A DNA stretch of 50,824 nucleotides from G020353115 sp964389685 (GCA_964389685.1 CAYMFM010000023.1:1-50824), one strand, 5' to 3'; counted from the stretch's first letter, positions 26,214-35,141 are shown. A program made the numbers and translations. The notes: generated by a model not told the origin, from the sequence alone.

Positions 26214-26248
26214 AACCAGCAAGGTTTTGGATTCTAAACCTGCTGGTT
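26214..26248 (-). terminator. Hairpin after the 906-residue PorE-like gene
   Basis: In the transcript, AACCAGCAGGTTT pairs with AAACCTTGCTGGTT with a single bulged base and a short loop, followed by a U-rich tail. It lies 69 bases after the 906-residue gene and before the copy B promoter. This is consistent with a terminator or a partial attenuator. Confidence 0.5.
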
Positions 26249-26316
26249 AACATCGTTAATTATCCTGTACGGATTCGGATTTTCCGGTTCCCGGTAAAAT
26301 ATTCAGATCAGTAAAA

Positions 26317-29037
26317 TTATTCCTTTTTCTTTCTTCGACTCCAGAGTATAAGCCAAATCAGGATCAATCCGGCAGGAATGGCTATCCAGAGGATCCAACA
26401 CGGGAACCCTTTTCCGGTTTTTTCCTTCTCCTGAAGATCAAAGTACCTGTTGATGGCAGCCTCATCAATTTCAGCAGCAGCAAGATCGAGAAACAGGTCC
26501 GTAATATCGGATTCTTCCACTCCATATTGTCCTGCATGTTCGTAAAGGTACGCGATAAGATCTTCGATGGTATTGATGTTTTGTTCTTCCATATCGAGTT
26601 CTTCCAGTAATCTTGCAAGATTTCCGGAAGCGATCTCTGACAACAGATCATGAAAGCGGTCGAGATCCATGTTTCCATTGACTGTCAGTGCAATCAGAAG
26701 AGCCATCAGGTCCTCTTCGCTATAATCTGAGTCTTTCGCATGAACGCTGAGGTAGCTATACAGTTGATCGGTAGTAAAGATCCCCTCCCGATCAAGATCG
26801 AGCCCATCAATTACTTCTTTGAGGCTACCGGTGGCAAACTTTTGAAGGTTAAGGTAGAGATCGGTTGTTTTCTCTTTTTCCTGATTTTCAAAATTATTTA
26901 TAAGCGCATGCAGGTCGGTATCGGTATATTCCCTATCTGATGAAGTCTCCAGCAGGTAATTCAGAAGTTCACCGTTGGTTGTGATATTCTCTGCTTCAAG
27001 GTCCAGGCTGTCGAGTACAGCTTTCAGATCCCCGGTCGCCAGTTTTCTTAATTCTGCCAGGGTTTTATTTACATCATCCGTTGCGTAACGGTTCAGTATA
27101 CTGGTTGCATCGGGGATCATTTCTTCGGTGATTGCGTCTTCCACTTCAACCGTGGGTCCGGTTTCTGCAATGATCATTTCTGGTTCAACAACTGGCTGGT
27201 AATCAATGACAACTTTTTTGTTGTTCTGATTTCCGAATTTATCGGTAAGGTTAAAATGCAGCACATTTTCACCTTCTGATGGAGAATAGTTGTAGGCAAA
27301 TTTCTCTTCCGGTATGTCAAACTCTTCCCTTTTCAGCAGGGATTTGTTGACATAGGATTCAATGGAGAGTTTTGAATCAGGCTCCAGAGCGAGATCGATC
27401 ACGATCATATCATCGGTAGTAACGTAATAGGCTGTATCTTCTATACTCATCTCAGCAACCCGATCGGTCAGGGTCAGTTGCGGTGTGCTAAGATTAAGCT
27501 CTGACACGGGTTGATTGTTTGTAAATGCGATCTCCTGGGTGGTGGTTTTATACCCTTCATTCTCAAGAACAATTTTGTAGTTACCTGCAATCACGTTGAA
27601 ATGATATTCTCCTGTTTCCGGATCGGGTTTTACAACCTGGACCGTATCTCCTTTTTCGTCTATCACCAGAATAGTATACAAGCCGTAAGGTCCTTTGATT
27701 TTATCAAAGGGCACAACACCATGGACATAAAATTTCCTGGGGTGTTCTTCCGAATAGATCTCATAGCGATAGATATCCTGTTCTCCCAGCCCTTCGTCGG
27801 AATACCTGGCATAGTAACCAAAAATTCCGTTCTGGGCAGGAACGAAAAAGACATCGTCGTCGGTTGTATTTATCGGATAACCCAGATTCAATGGAGCGGA
27901 CCACTCACCGTTTTCGAGCAGTGTAGAATAGAGTATATCATACCCACCCATGTTCAGGTGTCCGTAAGAGCTGAAAAACAGGGTCTTTCCATCATCGGAA
28001 ATAAACGGGGACTCCTCATTATAGGGTGTGTTTATTTTTGGTCCCAGGTTTACAGCTGGACCCCAGTCACCCGTAGAGTCCCGTGCGGATTTGTAAATGT
28101 CGAGATAGCCATAGGTTCCTTTGCGGTTACTTGTAAAGTAGAGGGTATTTCCATCCCTGGAAATGCAGGCATGCGACTCCCAGAATTTGGTATTGATGTG
28201 GTCATTCAATTTTTCTACCGGCGACCAGATGCCATCCCTGAGATGGGTTACATAAATATTACCGTCATATTCATCATTTTTATAGAGATAGAGATCCGTT
28301 CCGTCGTTCGATAGCGAGGTTGAGTAACATTTTTCATCCACATCGACACCGAGCATTTCGGTCATATTGAGTGGTTCAGTCCATTTCCCATCCACTTTCT
28401 TCGAGTACATCAGGGCATCGTAAAAAGCCAGGGCACGGGTAAACACCATGGTACTCTCATCTCTGGTGATAACCGGGCTGAAATCACTGAACCTGGAATT
28501 TATCGGGTCACCAAGATTCTCATAGTCAACATAGAGCGGTTCGCTTTGGAGTTTCTTGGCATATTCGCAAGCCTCTATTTGTTTATCCACTACCTCTTCA
28601 TTGTATACTTTGGGATCAAGAATTTTTTTAAACTCCATGAATGCTTCAATTGCCTTATCCAACTGGTTGTTTACCCTGTAGGCACGGCCCAGATAGAAAT
28701 AGACATCGGGCGGAGCCTGATCCTCTTTCAGGGATCCTTCCCGGTACTTCGGATCAATGTTCCGAATTGCTTTTTCAAGGTATGGTATTGCTTTAGCTTT
28801 CTCACCGGGAATATTCAGATAACAGATTCCCATCCGGTAGTTGTAGTTGTCGTTATCCGGGTAAGTCTCAAGCAGTGTAAGGTAATAGGGCAATGCATCC
28901 GCATATTCTTCAAAAAGAAGCCAGGATTCTCCTTCCATGAAGTTCATTCTAATTGCTTCTTTATCCAGTTCTTGTGCAACCGTAGTCGTGGGAAAGAGAA
29001 ACAGGCAGATTATGACAGAAAGCAGGGATTGTTTCAT
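26317..29037 (-). CDS. PorE-related protein with TPR, PD40, three novel 67-68-residue repeats and a C-terminal membrane anchor (no OmpA domain)
   Basis: The 906-residue product opens like copies A and B: signal peptide (about 1-21), TPR (about 25-160, with YRMGICYLNIPGEK), PD40 propeller (about 190-430) and a regulatory-like beta domain (about 445-520). It then departs from them. An Ig-like stretch (about 520-620) is followed by three consecutive repeats at 651-717, 718-785 and 786-853. Each contains the pattern A-(T/S)-G-x-L-x-x-(V/L)-(L/I)-x-x-L-D-(L/M), then an I-x-T turn, L-x-x-Y-L and an acidic D-L/D-I helix. A single transmembrane helix (about 877-899, WILWIAIPAGLILIWLILW) and the basic tail SRRKKKE end the protein. 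It would therefore be anchored in the inner membrane with the propeller in the periplasm. I do not recognise the repeat family. Confidence 0.85.
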   Translation of the reverse strand: MKQSLLSVIICLFLFPTTTVAQELDKEAIRMNFMEGESWLLFEEYADALPYYLTLLETYPDNDNYNYRMGICYLNIPGEKAKAIPYLEKAIRNIDPKYREGSLKEDQAPPDVYFYLGRAYRVNNQLDKAIEAFMEFKKILDPKVYNEEVVDKQIEACEYAKKLQSEPLYVDYENLGDPINSRFSDFSPVITRDESTMVFTRALAFYDALMYSKKVDGKWTEPLNMTEMLGVDVDEKCYSTSLSNDGTDLYLYKNDEYDGNIYVTHLRDGIWSPVEKLNDHINTKFWESHACISRDGNTLYFTSNRKGTYGYLDIYKSARDSTGDWGPAVNLGPKINTPYNEESPFISDDGKTLFFSSYGHLNMGGYDILYSTLLENGEWSAPLNLGYPINTTDDDVFFVPAQNGIFGYYARYSDEGLGEQDIYRYEIYSEEHPRKFYVHGVVPFDKIKGPYGLYTILVIDEKGDTVQVVKPDPETGEYHFNVIAGNYKIVLENEGYKTTTQEIAFTNNQPVSELNLSTPQLTLTDRVAEMSIEDTAYYVTTDDMIVIDLALEPDSKLSIESYVNKSLLKREEFDIPEEKFAYNYSPSEGENVLHFNLTDKFGNQNNKKVVIDYQPVVEPEMIIAETGPTVEVEDAITEEMIPDATSILNRYATDDVNKTLAELRKLATGDLKAVLDSLDLEAENITTNGELLNYLLETSSDREYTDTDLHALINNFENQEKEKTTDLYLNLQKFATGSLKEVIDGLDLDREGIFTTDQLYSYLSVHAKDSDYSEEDLMALLIALTVNGNMDLDRFHDLLSEIASGNLARLLEELDMEEQNINTIEDLIAYLYEHAGQYGVEESDITDLFLDLAAAEIDEAAINRYFDLQEKEKTGKGFPCWILWIAIPAGLILIWLILWSRRKKKE

Positions 29038-29266
29038 GGTATTAATGAAATCATTTTGACGAATTTAATAAATTAAATCATACAATATTGAAATAAAATG
29101 ATGAATTGCTGAAATGCTTTGACATAAGCAGGATTGGGGAAAACAAAAGTCAGATTTTCCCCGGGAAAAATCGTAACTCAACCGGTGATGAACTTTATTC
29201 AAAAAAGAAAGTTAACCGAATTGTAGTTTACAGGTGTATTGGCCGGGGGTTTAATACCCAGCCAGG

Positions 29267-30598
29267 CTAAAAGGTTCTGTTTGGATCAAAATTTTCCAGG
29301 TATTCTGCGACCCTTTTCAGGAACATTCCGCCGAGTGCTCCGTCCACTACCCGGTGATCATACGATAGGGAGAGGATCATCATTTGCCTGATAGCAATGG
29401 CATCTCCCTGTTTCGTTTCAATCACAGCCGGTTGTTTGCGGATTGCCCCGACACCTAAAATAGCCGCCTCGGGCTGATTGATGATGGGTGTTCCGGTAAT
29501 ATTTTGGAAGGTGCCAAAATTTGTGATGGTAAAAGTCCCTTCCGTAATTTCATCCGGGCGAAGTTTATTCTCCCGGGCACGGTTAGCCAGATCGTTCACG
29601 GATTTTGCCAGTCCAAGCAAGCTTTTCTCATCGGCATGTTTAATCACCGGTACAATCAGGTTTCCGTCCGGGAGGGCGGTAGCCATCCCAATATTTATTC
29701 GTTTCTTCAGAATGATTTTTGTTCCATCAACAGAAACATTGATCATTGGAAAGTCTCTCAATGCTTTTGCTGCAGCTTCAATGAACAGTGGAGTAAAGGT
29801 CAATTTCTGTTTTTCCCTGGAGAGAAACTGATCTTTTACCCTGTTTCTCCAGTTGACCAGGTTTGTTACATCGGCTTCGATAAAGGAAGTAACGTGCGGG
29901 GATGTTTGTTTTGATTTAACCATATGGTCCGCAATCAGCTTCCTCATCCTGTCCATTTCAATTATTTCATCGCCGGAAGGGGATATCGGTTCCTGTTTTT
30001 TGGTTTCCTCATCCGTTACCGGAGGTTTCTCAGCAACTGCTTCCGCCGGTTTGGGTTCAGAAGGTGCACTCCGTTTTTTTACATACGCGAGGAGGTCCTC
30101 TTTGGTAATTCTTCCATCGCTGCCTGTCCCCTGAACCTGATCAAGTTCGTCATATGATATTCCTTCTTTACTGACGATACTTCGTACCAGGGGGGATAGA
30201 AATTTTCCTTCCGGAGTACGGCTTTTTAATACGGAAGCAGTGATCTCAACCTCCTCTTTTGCTGAGGATGTTTTTTCCATATCTTCCCTGATCCGTTCCA
30301 CCTCTTTCTCCACCGCTTTTTCTTTTTCGACGGTTAACGGTTCCCCTACCTCTTCACCTTCTGTGATAATGATCGCCAGTGTTTCACCAATTTTCGGAAC
30401 ATCTCCTTCTTTAAAAAGCAGTTTCTCAATTTTTCCATCCCATGGAGAGGGGACTTCGGAATCTACTTTGTCGGTAGCCACTTCAACGATTGCATCATCT
30501 TCTTTTACCGTATCTCCTTCCCGGACAAGCCACTTTGTAATTGTTGCTTCAATAACGCCTTCTCCCATTGCTGGAAGTTGAATTTCTAATTTAGCCAT
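29267..30598 (-). CDS. 2-oxoacid dehydrogenase E2 component (dihydrolipoamide acyltransferase)
   Basis: The 443-residue product has one lipoyl domain (residues 1-77) with the lipoylated Lys44 in ATDKVDSEVPSP. An acidic/Ala-Pro linker follows, then a peripheral subunit-binding domain (about 132-170, with LSPLVRSIVSKEGISYDEL and GTGSDGRITKEDLLAYV). The catalytic domain (about 210-443) has His415 in YDHRVVDG, also containing Asp419. The enzyme transfers acyl groups from E1 to CoA. The E1 gene on the same strand (18446-20878) is the likely partner. The single lipoyl domain and GEGVIEATITKWL N-terminus are common to branched-chain and pyruvate-type Bacteroidota E2. No E3 gene lies in the window. 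Confidence 0.93.
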   Translation of the reverse strand: MAKLEIQLPAMGEGVIEATITKWLVREGDTVKEDDAIVEVATDKVDSEVPSPWDGKIEKLLFKEGDVPKIGETLAIIITEGEEVGEPLTVEKEKAVEKEVERIREDMEKTSSAKEEVEITASVLKSRTPEGKFLSPLVRSIVSKEGISYDELDQVQGTGSDGRITKEDLLAYVKKRSAPSEPKPAEAVAEKPPVTDEETKKQEPISPSGDEIIEMDRMRKLIADHMVKSKQTSPHVTSFIEADVTNLVNWRNRVKDQFLSREKQKLTFTPLFIEAAAKALRDFPMINVSVDGTKIILKKRINIGMATALPDGNLIVPVIKHADEKSLLGLAKSVNDLANRARENKLRPDEITEGTFTITNFGTFQNITGTPIINQPEAAILGVGAIRKQPAVIETKQGDAIAIRQMMILSLSYDHRVVDGALGGMFLKRVAEYLENFDPNRTF

Positions 30599-30646
30599 GT
30601 GTGGAATTATTTCTGATTTTAATTTTTATTTAGTCTAAATAATTGC

Positions 30647-30654
30647 CAAAAATA
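30647..30654 (-). promoter_or_regulatory. -7 element upstream of E2
   Basis: On the minus strand the bases read TATTTTTG, matching TAnnTTTG, about 50 bases before the E2 ATG. The expected -33 position falls at the end of the neighbouring glycosyltransferase gene and shows no TTG, so this is a moderate call. Confidence 0.4.
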
Positions 30655-30666
30655 GTGATAATTTCC

Positions 30667-32631
30667 TTATAATCCATGTCCCAGGTATTTGAATGCCTTC
30701 AGCATAATCTGGATATCGTGTATAACGCGATAGTCCTTAACGTAGATCAGGTTGATATCCCTTACAGTATCCTTATCCGGATCCTGTATTCCCTTTCCCA
30801 GGACCGGTTCAATTACGCCCGTGCGTAATTCCGGGAGATCTTTTTCATGAACCACCGGGAAGGAGGAAAATCCAATCCATGATTTTTTTCCGAGCATAAC
30901 GTGAAAGATATTTCGCACAAAACAGCCTTTATTTTTAACCGGGATAATGGTTACAGGGAGCAAGAGGAGAATGATAAGGGAAGATGCCAGGTCGAAAACT
31001 CTTTTTTTCCACCTGTTTATGGGTTTGGAGATGGAGTTTAACGGGATCAGATAAATTTCTCCGGTGGTTTCGATTGAGTTGCTTCCGATAATGGATAAAG
31101 TTTCGGGTGGAGCAATCTTAAAATCGATTTCCGATGAGGTGAGTGCCACCATATTCCGGATGATTTCATATGCCGGGATATCAGCGGAGCAGAATATGAT
31201 CTCTTCGATCCGGTTAATGCGGATCATCTCCTTGATTTTATTGGTATATCCTGCAAGAAACGAATTCCTGGCATCTTTTTCCGGTTTAACAATGCTTAAT
31301 ACATTGAGTTTGAGGTTTGTTTTTTCAAGGATTGATTTGACACGGTTTGCTTCCTGATCGGAGCCAATAATGATGATCCGTTTCCCTTTCTTTCCTTTGA
31401 GGGGGAAATAATCCGGGCTTATCCACCAGAGGATCCATCGGATGGTAAGGGTTGCTATAATGCCCCAGGCCGATCCAAAGAGGATCATGGCGCGAGAGAA
31501 CCTCAATTGAACAGGAAGGAGAGCATAGATGACAAGAATAATTCCTGTTCCGATGATCATCCCTTTGATCACATTAAGCTGATTGATTTTTCGCTCATAT
31601 CCTCCTGAGAGCAGTATGGAAAAGATCAAGATCAACAGATAGCATGGAACGATAATCCGCATGAACTCTTCCGGATAATGCCCCCCTCCGGGGAACCTGT
31701 ACAACTCCCACAATGGTTTGATGATATGGAATCCAAGGTAAATAACCAGTGCATCCATAATGGGAAGGAGTAGTTTAAAGCACACTCTTTTTACGAGGGA
31801 TATTGCCGCACGAAAATAGATTGCCAGGTTGATTATGCCCCCGAAGATCCTCTGATTCCGTTTGGAAAAATGTTTGTTGGCATAAATGATCATTGCCTTA
31901 TAAAATTGTACTACGTAGTTCAGGCTCCCCTTTTTTGTACTCTCTCCTTTATAATGAATGATTGTTGTTTGAGGGAAATAATAATTTTTAAACCCACCGA
32001 GAAGCAGCCGGTGTGACAGATCAATATCTTCACCGTACAGGAAAAAATCCTCATCGAACAGACCAACGATATTGAGTGCTTTTTTCCGCAGGAACATAAA
32101 TGCTCCCGGAAGAACCTCTATTTCGTGGATTTTTTCAGGATCGAGGTACCCCAGATGGTATTTGGAAAAAAGTTTTGATCTGGGGAACAGTTTTGAGAAA
32201 CCGAATATTTTGAAAAAAGCAACCAGGGGAGTGGGCAAAGCCCTTTTTGATTCGGGAAGAAAGGTCCCTTTACCATCGATCATTTTCACTCCCAGTCCGC
32301 CGGCTTCGGGATGCTCATCCATGAACTCGATACATTTTGCGAAGGTCCCTTCTTCAACCACCGTATCCGGATTCAGGATCAGGATATATTCCCCGTTTGC
32401 TTTTCGAATAGCCTGGTTATTTGCATAGGAGAAACCTTTGTTCTCATCGTTATCAATCAGGTTAACCTCCCCGAACTTCTCTTTTATCATCTGACAGGAA
32501 TCGTCAACAGAACTGTTGTCAACGACAAAAATTTCCGATTGTATCCCCTTTAATGCCGTTTTCACTGAGAACAGGCATTGTTCCAGGAAATACTGTACAT
32601 TGTAGTTGACAATTATGATGGAGAGTTTCAC
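30667..32631 (-). CDS. Glycosyltransferase family 2 fused to a polyprenyl-phosphoglycosyltransferase-like module with degenerate core
   Basis: The 654-residue product has an N-terminal GT2 domain (about 1-260: LSIIIVNYNVQYFLEQCL, VDNSSVDDS, LNPDTVVEEG, GAFMFLRKKAL, FFLYGEDIDLSHRLLLGGF), like rhamnosyl- and galactofuranosyl-type transferases of surface polysaccharides. A transmembrane block follows (about 270-420), then a Rossmann-like segment (GKRIIIIGSDQEANRV) and a C-terminal part that looks like the end of a WcaJ/WbaP phosphoglycosyltransferase: KKRVFDLASSLIILLLLP is present, and the end of the fold is recognisable (NLIYVKDYRVIHDIQIMLK). The SPGP..F.Q.R.G...KPF catalytic region is missing or unrecognisable. 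The start is a GTG at 32631. It may act in capsule or O-antigen synthesis, using only the GT2 active site (inference). Confidence 0.8.
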   Translation of the reverse strand: MKLSIIIVNYNVQYFLEQCLFSVKTALKGIQSEIFVVDNSSVDDSCQMIKEKFGEVNLIDNDENKGFSYANNQAIRKANGEYILILNPDTVVEEGTFAKCIEFMDEHPEAGGLGVKMIDGKGTFLPESKRALPTPLVAFFKIFGFSKLFPRSKLFSKYHLGYLDPEKIHEIEVLPGAFMFLRKKALNIVGLFDEDFFLYGEDIDLSHRLLLGGFKNYYFPQTTIIHYKGESTKKGSLNYVVQFYKAMIIYANKHFSKRNQRIFGGIINLAIYFRAAISLVKRVCFKLLLPIMDALVIYLGFHIIKPLWELYRFPGGGHYPEEFMRIIVPCYLLILIFSILLSGGYERKINQLNVIKGMIIGTGIILVIYALLPVQLRFSRAMILFGSAWGIIATLTIRWILWWISPDYFPLKGKKGKRIIIIGSDQEANRVKSILEKTNLKLNVLSIVKPEKDARNSFLAGYTNKIKEMIRINRIEEIIFCSADIPAYEIIRNMVALTSSEIDFKIAPPETLSIIGSNSIETTGEIYLIPLNSISKPINRWKKRVFDLASSLIILLLLPVTIIPVKNKGCFVRNIFHVMLGKKSWIGFSSFPVVHEKDLPELRTGVIEPVLGKGIQDPDKDTVRDINLIYVKDYRVIHDIQIMLKAFKYLGHGL

Positions 32632-32738
32632 ACGTTTAAAGTTATTTTAAATTGAATCCTATAAAGATGAGGATTTCATCATATCAAAAATAGAAACAAC
32701 TGGGATATAATCAAAGGGTAAATATCCCGGACGAACGG

Positions 32739-33365
32739 TTATGATGAAAGTGTGGGTTCAAACGGGACTCTGTTTACAATGGATCGACCGAGGGTTATTT
32801 CATCGGCGTATTCGATCTCATCTCCGATGGAGACTCCCCTGGCCAGCGAGGATATTTTGATGGAGTATTTGTTGAGCTTTCGGTAGATAAAGAAATTGGT
32901 TGTATCACCCTCCATGGTGGTACTCAGGGCAAAGATAATCTCATTTACTTCTCCGGCTTTGATTTTTTCTTCAAGGGTATCCAGTTTCAGGTCACTCGGT
33001 CCGATCCCATCCATCGGTGAAATGATACCACCCAGTACATGATATATACCATGGAATTGCTGCGTATTTTCGATGGACATCACGTCTTTAATGCTTTCCA
33101 CAATACAGATGATGGAGTGATCCCTTTTGGGGTCGCTGCAGATGTAGCAGGTTTCGGTATCGGAAATGTTGTTACAGATCCTGCAGTATTTGATCCCGGT
33201 TTTCAGTTTAATCATCGCTTCTCCGAATTGTCTGACCTCTTCCGGACTTTGTTTCAGCAGGAAGAGCACCAGTCTTAGCGCCGTTTTCCTTCCAATACCG
33301 GGAAGCCTTGCAAATTCGCTGACGGCATTTTCCAGTAATTTCGATGGGAAAAGTTGTATGCTCAT
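32739..33365 (-). CDS. recR: Recombination mediator protein RecR
   Basis: The 208-residue product is full-length RecR, which loads RecA with RecF/RecO in gap repair. It has the N-terminal helix-hairpin-helix (LPGIGRKTALRLVLFLL, about residues 20-36), the zinc-binding motif CRICNNISDTETCYIC (about 58-73), and the Toprim domain with ICIVESIKDVMSIE and YHVLGGIISPMDGIGP, followed by LARGVSIGDEIEYADEITL. It is divergent from the SSS symporter gene, sharing a 110-base spacer that carries a good promoter for recR. Confidence 0.96.
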   Translation of the reverse strand: MSIQLFPSKLLENAVSEFARLPGIGRKTALRLVLFLLKQSPEEVRQFGEAMIKLKTGIKYCRICNNISDTETCYICSDPKRDHSIICIVESIKDVMSIENTQQFHGIYHVLGGIISPMDGIGPSDLKLDTLEEKIKAGEVNEIIFALSTTMEGDTTNFFIYRKLNKYSIKISSLARGVSIGDEIEYADEITLGRSIVNRVPFEPTLSS

Positions 33366-33387
33366 CGGATCTATTTTTAAATGCGAC

Positions 33388-33418
33388 CAAATTTAACACC
33401 TAATATGTGTTTACGCAA
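33388..33418 (-). promoter_or_regulatory. Promoter of recR
   Basis: On the minus strand TTG (33416-33418) is followed, 20 bases on, by TAAATTTG (33388-33395), a perfect Bacteroidota -7 box. The transcript should begin about 15 bases before the recR ATG, so the leader is short. Confidence 0.6.
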
Positions 33419-33444
33419 TATTTTTTATGTTGAATTGTTTTTAT

Positions 33445-33452
33445 TATTCTTG
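33445..33452 (+). promoter_or_regulatory. Possible -7 element of the sodium:solute symporter gene
   Basis: TATTCTTG differs from TAnnTTTG at one base and lies 24 bases before the ATG. The -33 region is T-rich without a clear TTTG, so this is weak. Confidence 0.3.
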
Positions 33453-33475
33453 CACAAATTTGAAGTTGTTCTCAG

Positions 33476-34945
33476 ATGGATCCACGACTGGTTTTCGGTA
33501 TAACTGCCGGTTATTTTGCTTTACTGCTGATCGTTTCTCATTTTACTTCAAAAAATGCAACAAACATCACGTTTTTTACCGGGAACAAAAGATCGCCCTG
33601 GTATGTGGTAGCTTTTGGAATGATCGGAGCTTCGCTGTCAGGAGTTACCTTCATCTCTATTCCAGGTGAAGTCGGGGCAATTATTTCACCGGATGAGCCA
33701 ACCATTAAGGCATTCTCCTATTTTCAGCTGGTACTGGGTTATTTACTTGGATATTTTGTGATCGCAAATGTGTTAATGCCACTCTATTACCGGTTAAACC
33801 TGGTTTCTATATATACCTATCTGGACCAGCGGTTTGGCATCAGTACCTATAAAACGGGATCTTTATTTTTTCTGCTTTCGCAAACCATGGGTGCATCGTT
33901 GAGGTTGTTCCTGGTGGCCGGTGTTTTGCAGATTGGATTTTTCGATTCATACGGGATCCCGTTCGGTGTAACTGTTCTGGTGACGATTGTATTGATCTGG
34001 GTTTATACCTTCCGGGCAGGCATCAAAACCATTGTCTGGACAGATACTCTGCAGACCTTCTTCATGTTATCGGCTGTTTTAATCAGTATTTTTGTGGTGG
34101 CAAATTCACTTGGCCTGTCATCAAAAGAAGTTTTCCATAATCTCCATAAGCACCCATTTTCTAAAGTATTCTTCTGGGACTGGCAAAGCAGCAAGTACTT
34201 TTTTAAGCAATTTTTCTCCGGAGCATTCATTGCCATTGTCATGACCGGTTTGGACCAGAACATGATGCAGAAGAATCTGACCTGCCGGAATATCAAGGAG
34301 GCGAAGAAAAACATGTACTGGTTCAGCATCATTCTTATTCCTACAAATTTCCTGTTTCTCAGCTTGGGGCTCATGCTCTATCTGTATGCTGAAACAAACG
34401 GTATTTCGATACCGGTTCAGACCGATGATCTTTATCCAATTCTTGCGTTGAATCATTTTTCCATTTTTGCGGGTATAGTTTTCCTGCTTGGGATCATTGC
34501 CGCTGCTTTTTCCAGTGCAGATTCGGCCTTAACTGCTTTAACTACGGCATTCTGTGTTGATTTTCTGGATCTTAAGAAAAGGAATGAAAAGACAAGCAAA
34601 CAGATCCGTTTAGCCGTTCACATCGGTTTTTCAACCATCATGTTTTTGATCATTGTTATTTTCAGGGCGATTAACAACGACAGCGTGATTTCAGCTGTAT
34701 TCACGATAGCGGGATATACCTATGGACCCCTGCTGGGGTTGTATGCCTTCGGGATGTTTACCCGTATCAAGGTGCGCGATAAATTGGTTCCGGTTGTCGC
34801 CATCATTTCGCCCGTGATCAGTTACATTATCAGCGCAAATTCTGTCAACTGGTTTAATGGCTACCGGTTTGGTTTTGAGTTGCTTATTATGAATGGACTG
34901 CTTACGTTTATTGGTTTGCTGATTATTCGGAAAAAAGGGACGTAA
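33476..34945 (+). CDS. Sodium:solute symporter family protein
   Basis: The 489-residue product has about 13 transmembrane segments in the LeuT-like SSS fold. The family marks include a TM1 region with TAGYFALLLIVSHF, FFTGNKRSPWYVVAFGMIGASLSG (in parts: FFTGNKRSPWYVV, FGMIGASLSG), GLDQNMMQKNLTC, and AAAFSSADSALTALTTAF in the eighth core helix, which contains the serines and aspartate expected for Na+ binding. The substrate cannot be told. It would use the sodium gradient maintained by the Nqr pump. The ATG at 33476 begins the only reasonable N-terminus. Confidence 0.92.
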   Translation: MDPRLVFGITAGYFALLLIVSHFTSKNATNITFFTGNKRSPWYVVAFGMIGASLSGVTFISIPGEVGAIISPDEPTIKAFSYFQLVLGYLLGYFVIANVLMPLYYRLNLVSIYTYLDQRFGISTYKTGSLFFLLSQTMGASLRLFLVAGVLQIGFFDSYGIPFGVTVLVTIVLIWVYTFRAGIKTIVWTDTLQTFFMLSAVLISIFVVANSLGLSSKEVFHNLHKHPFSKVFFWDWQSSKYFFKQFFSGAFIAIVMTGLDQNMMQKNLTCRNIKEAKKNMYWFSIILIPTNFLFLSLGLMLYLYAETNGISIPVQTDDLYPILALNHFSIFAGIVFLLGIIAAAFSSADSALTALTTAFCVDFLDLKKRNEKTSKQIRLAVHIGFSTIMFLIIVIFRAINNDSVISAVFTIAGYTYGPLLGLYAFGMFTRIKVRDKLVPVVAIISPVISYIISANSVNWFNGYRFGFELLIMNGLLTFIGLLIIRKKGT

Positions 34946-35077
34946 AGATCGGTGTTCGGTTACGGTAACGAAGCCCTCCAGTCCGGACCTGGGTCGTAGG
35001 ACGTTGTTCGTTATTCGTTAAGGAAAATTGACAAGACAACCCACAAAAGAAAACGTAATATAAATCATTATACCGAC

Positions 35078-35105
35078 GTAGAGACGTTGCATGCAACGTC
35101 TCTAC
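35078..35105. repeat. 28-bp perfect palindrome, second copy
   Basis: The half is GTAGAGACGTTGCA and the other half its exact complement. The outer nine bases, GTAGAGACG, are the same as in the copy at 21045-21072, while the inner bases differ but stay self-complementary. Compensated changes like these point to selection on, or mechanism acting through, the palindromic form. It lies just downstream of the symporter gene and inside the region after the ChaN-like gene. Confidence 0.75.
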
Positions 35106-35141
35106 TATTTCGCACCCGTCTCCCCACTTAACAGCCCTCCA

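Noticed and set aside
27511..28314. Long plus-strand frame of 267 codons inside the 906-residue gene
   Set aside because: It is antisense to a clear PD40-coding region, with no domain and a composition that mirrors the sense codons.
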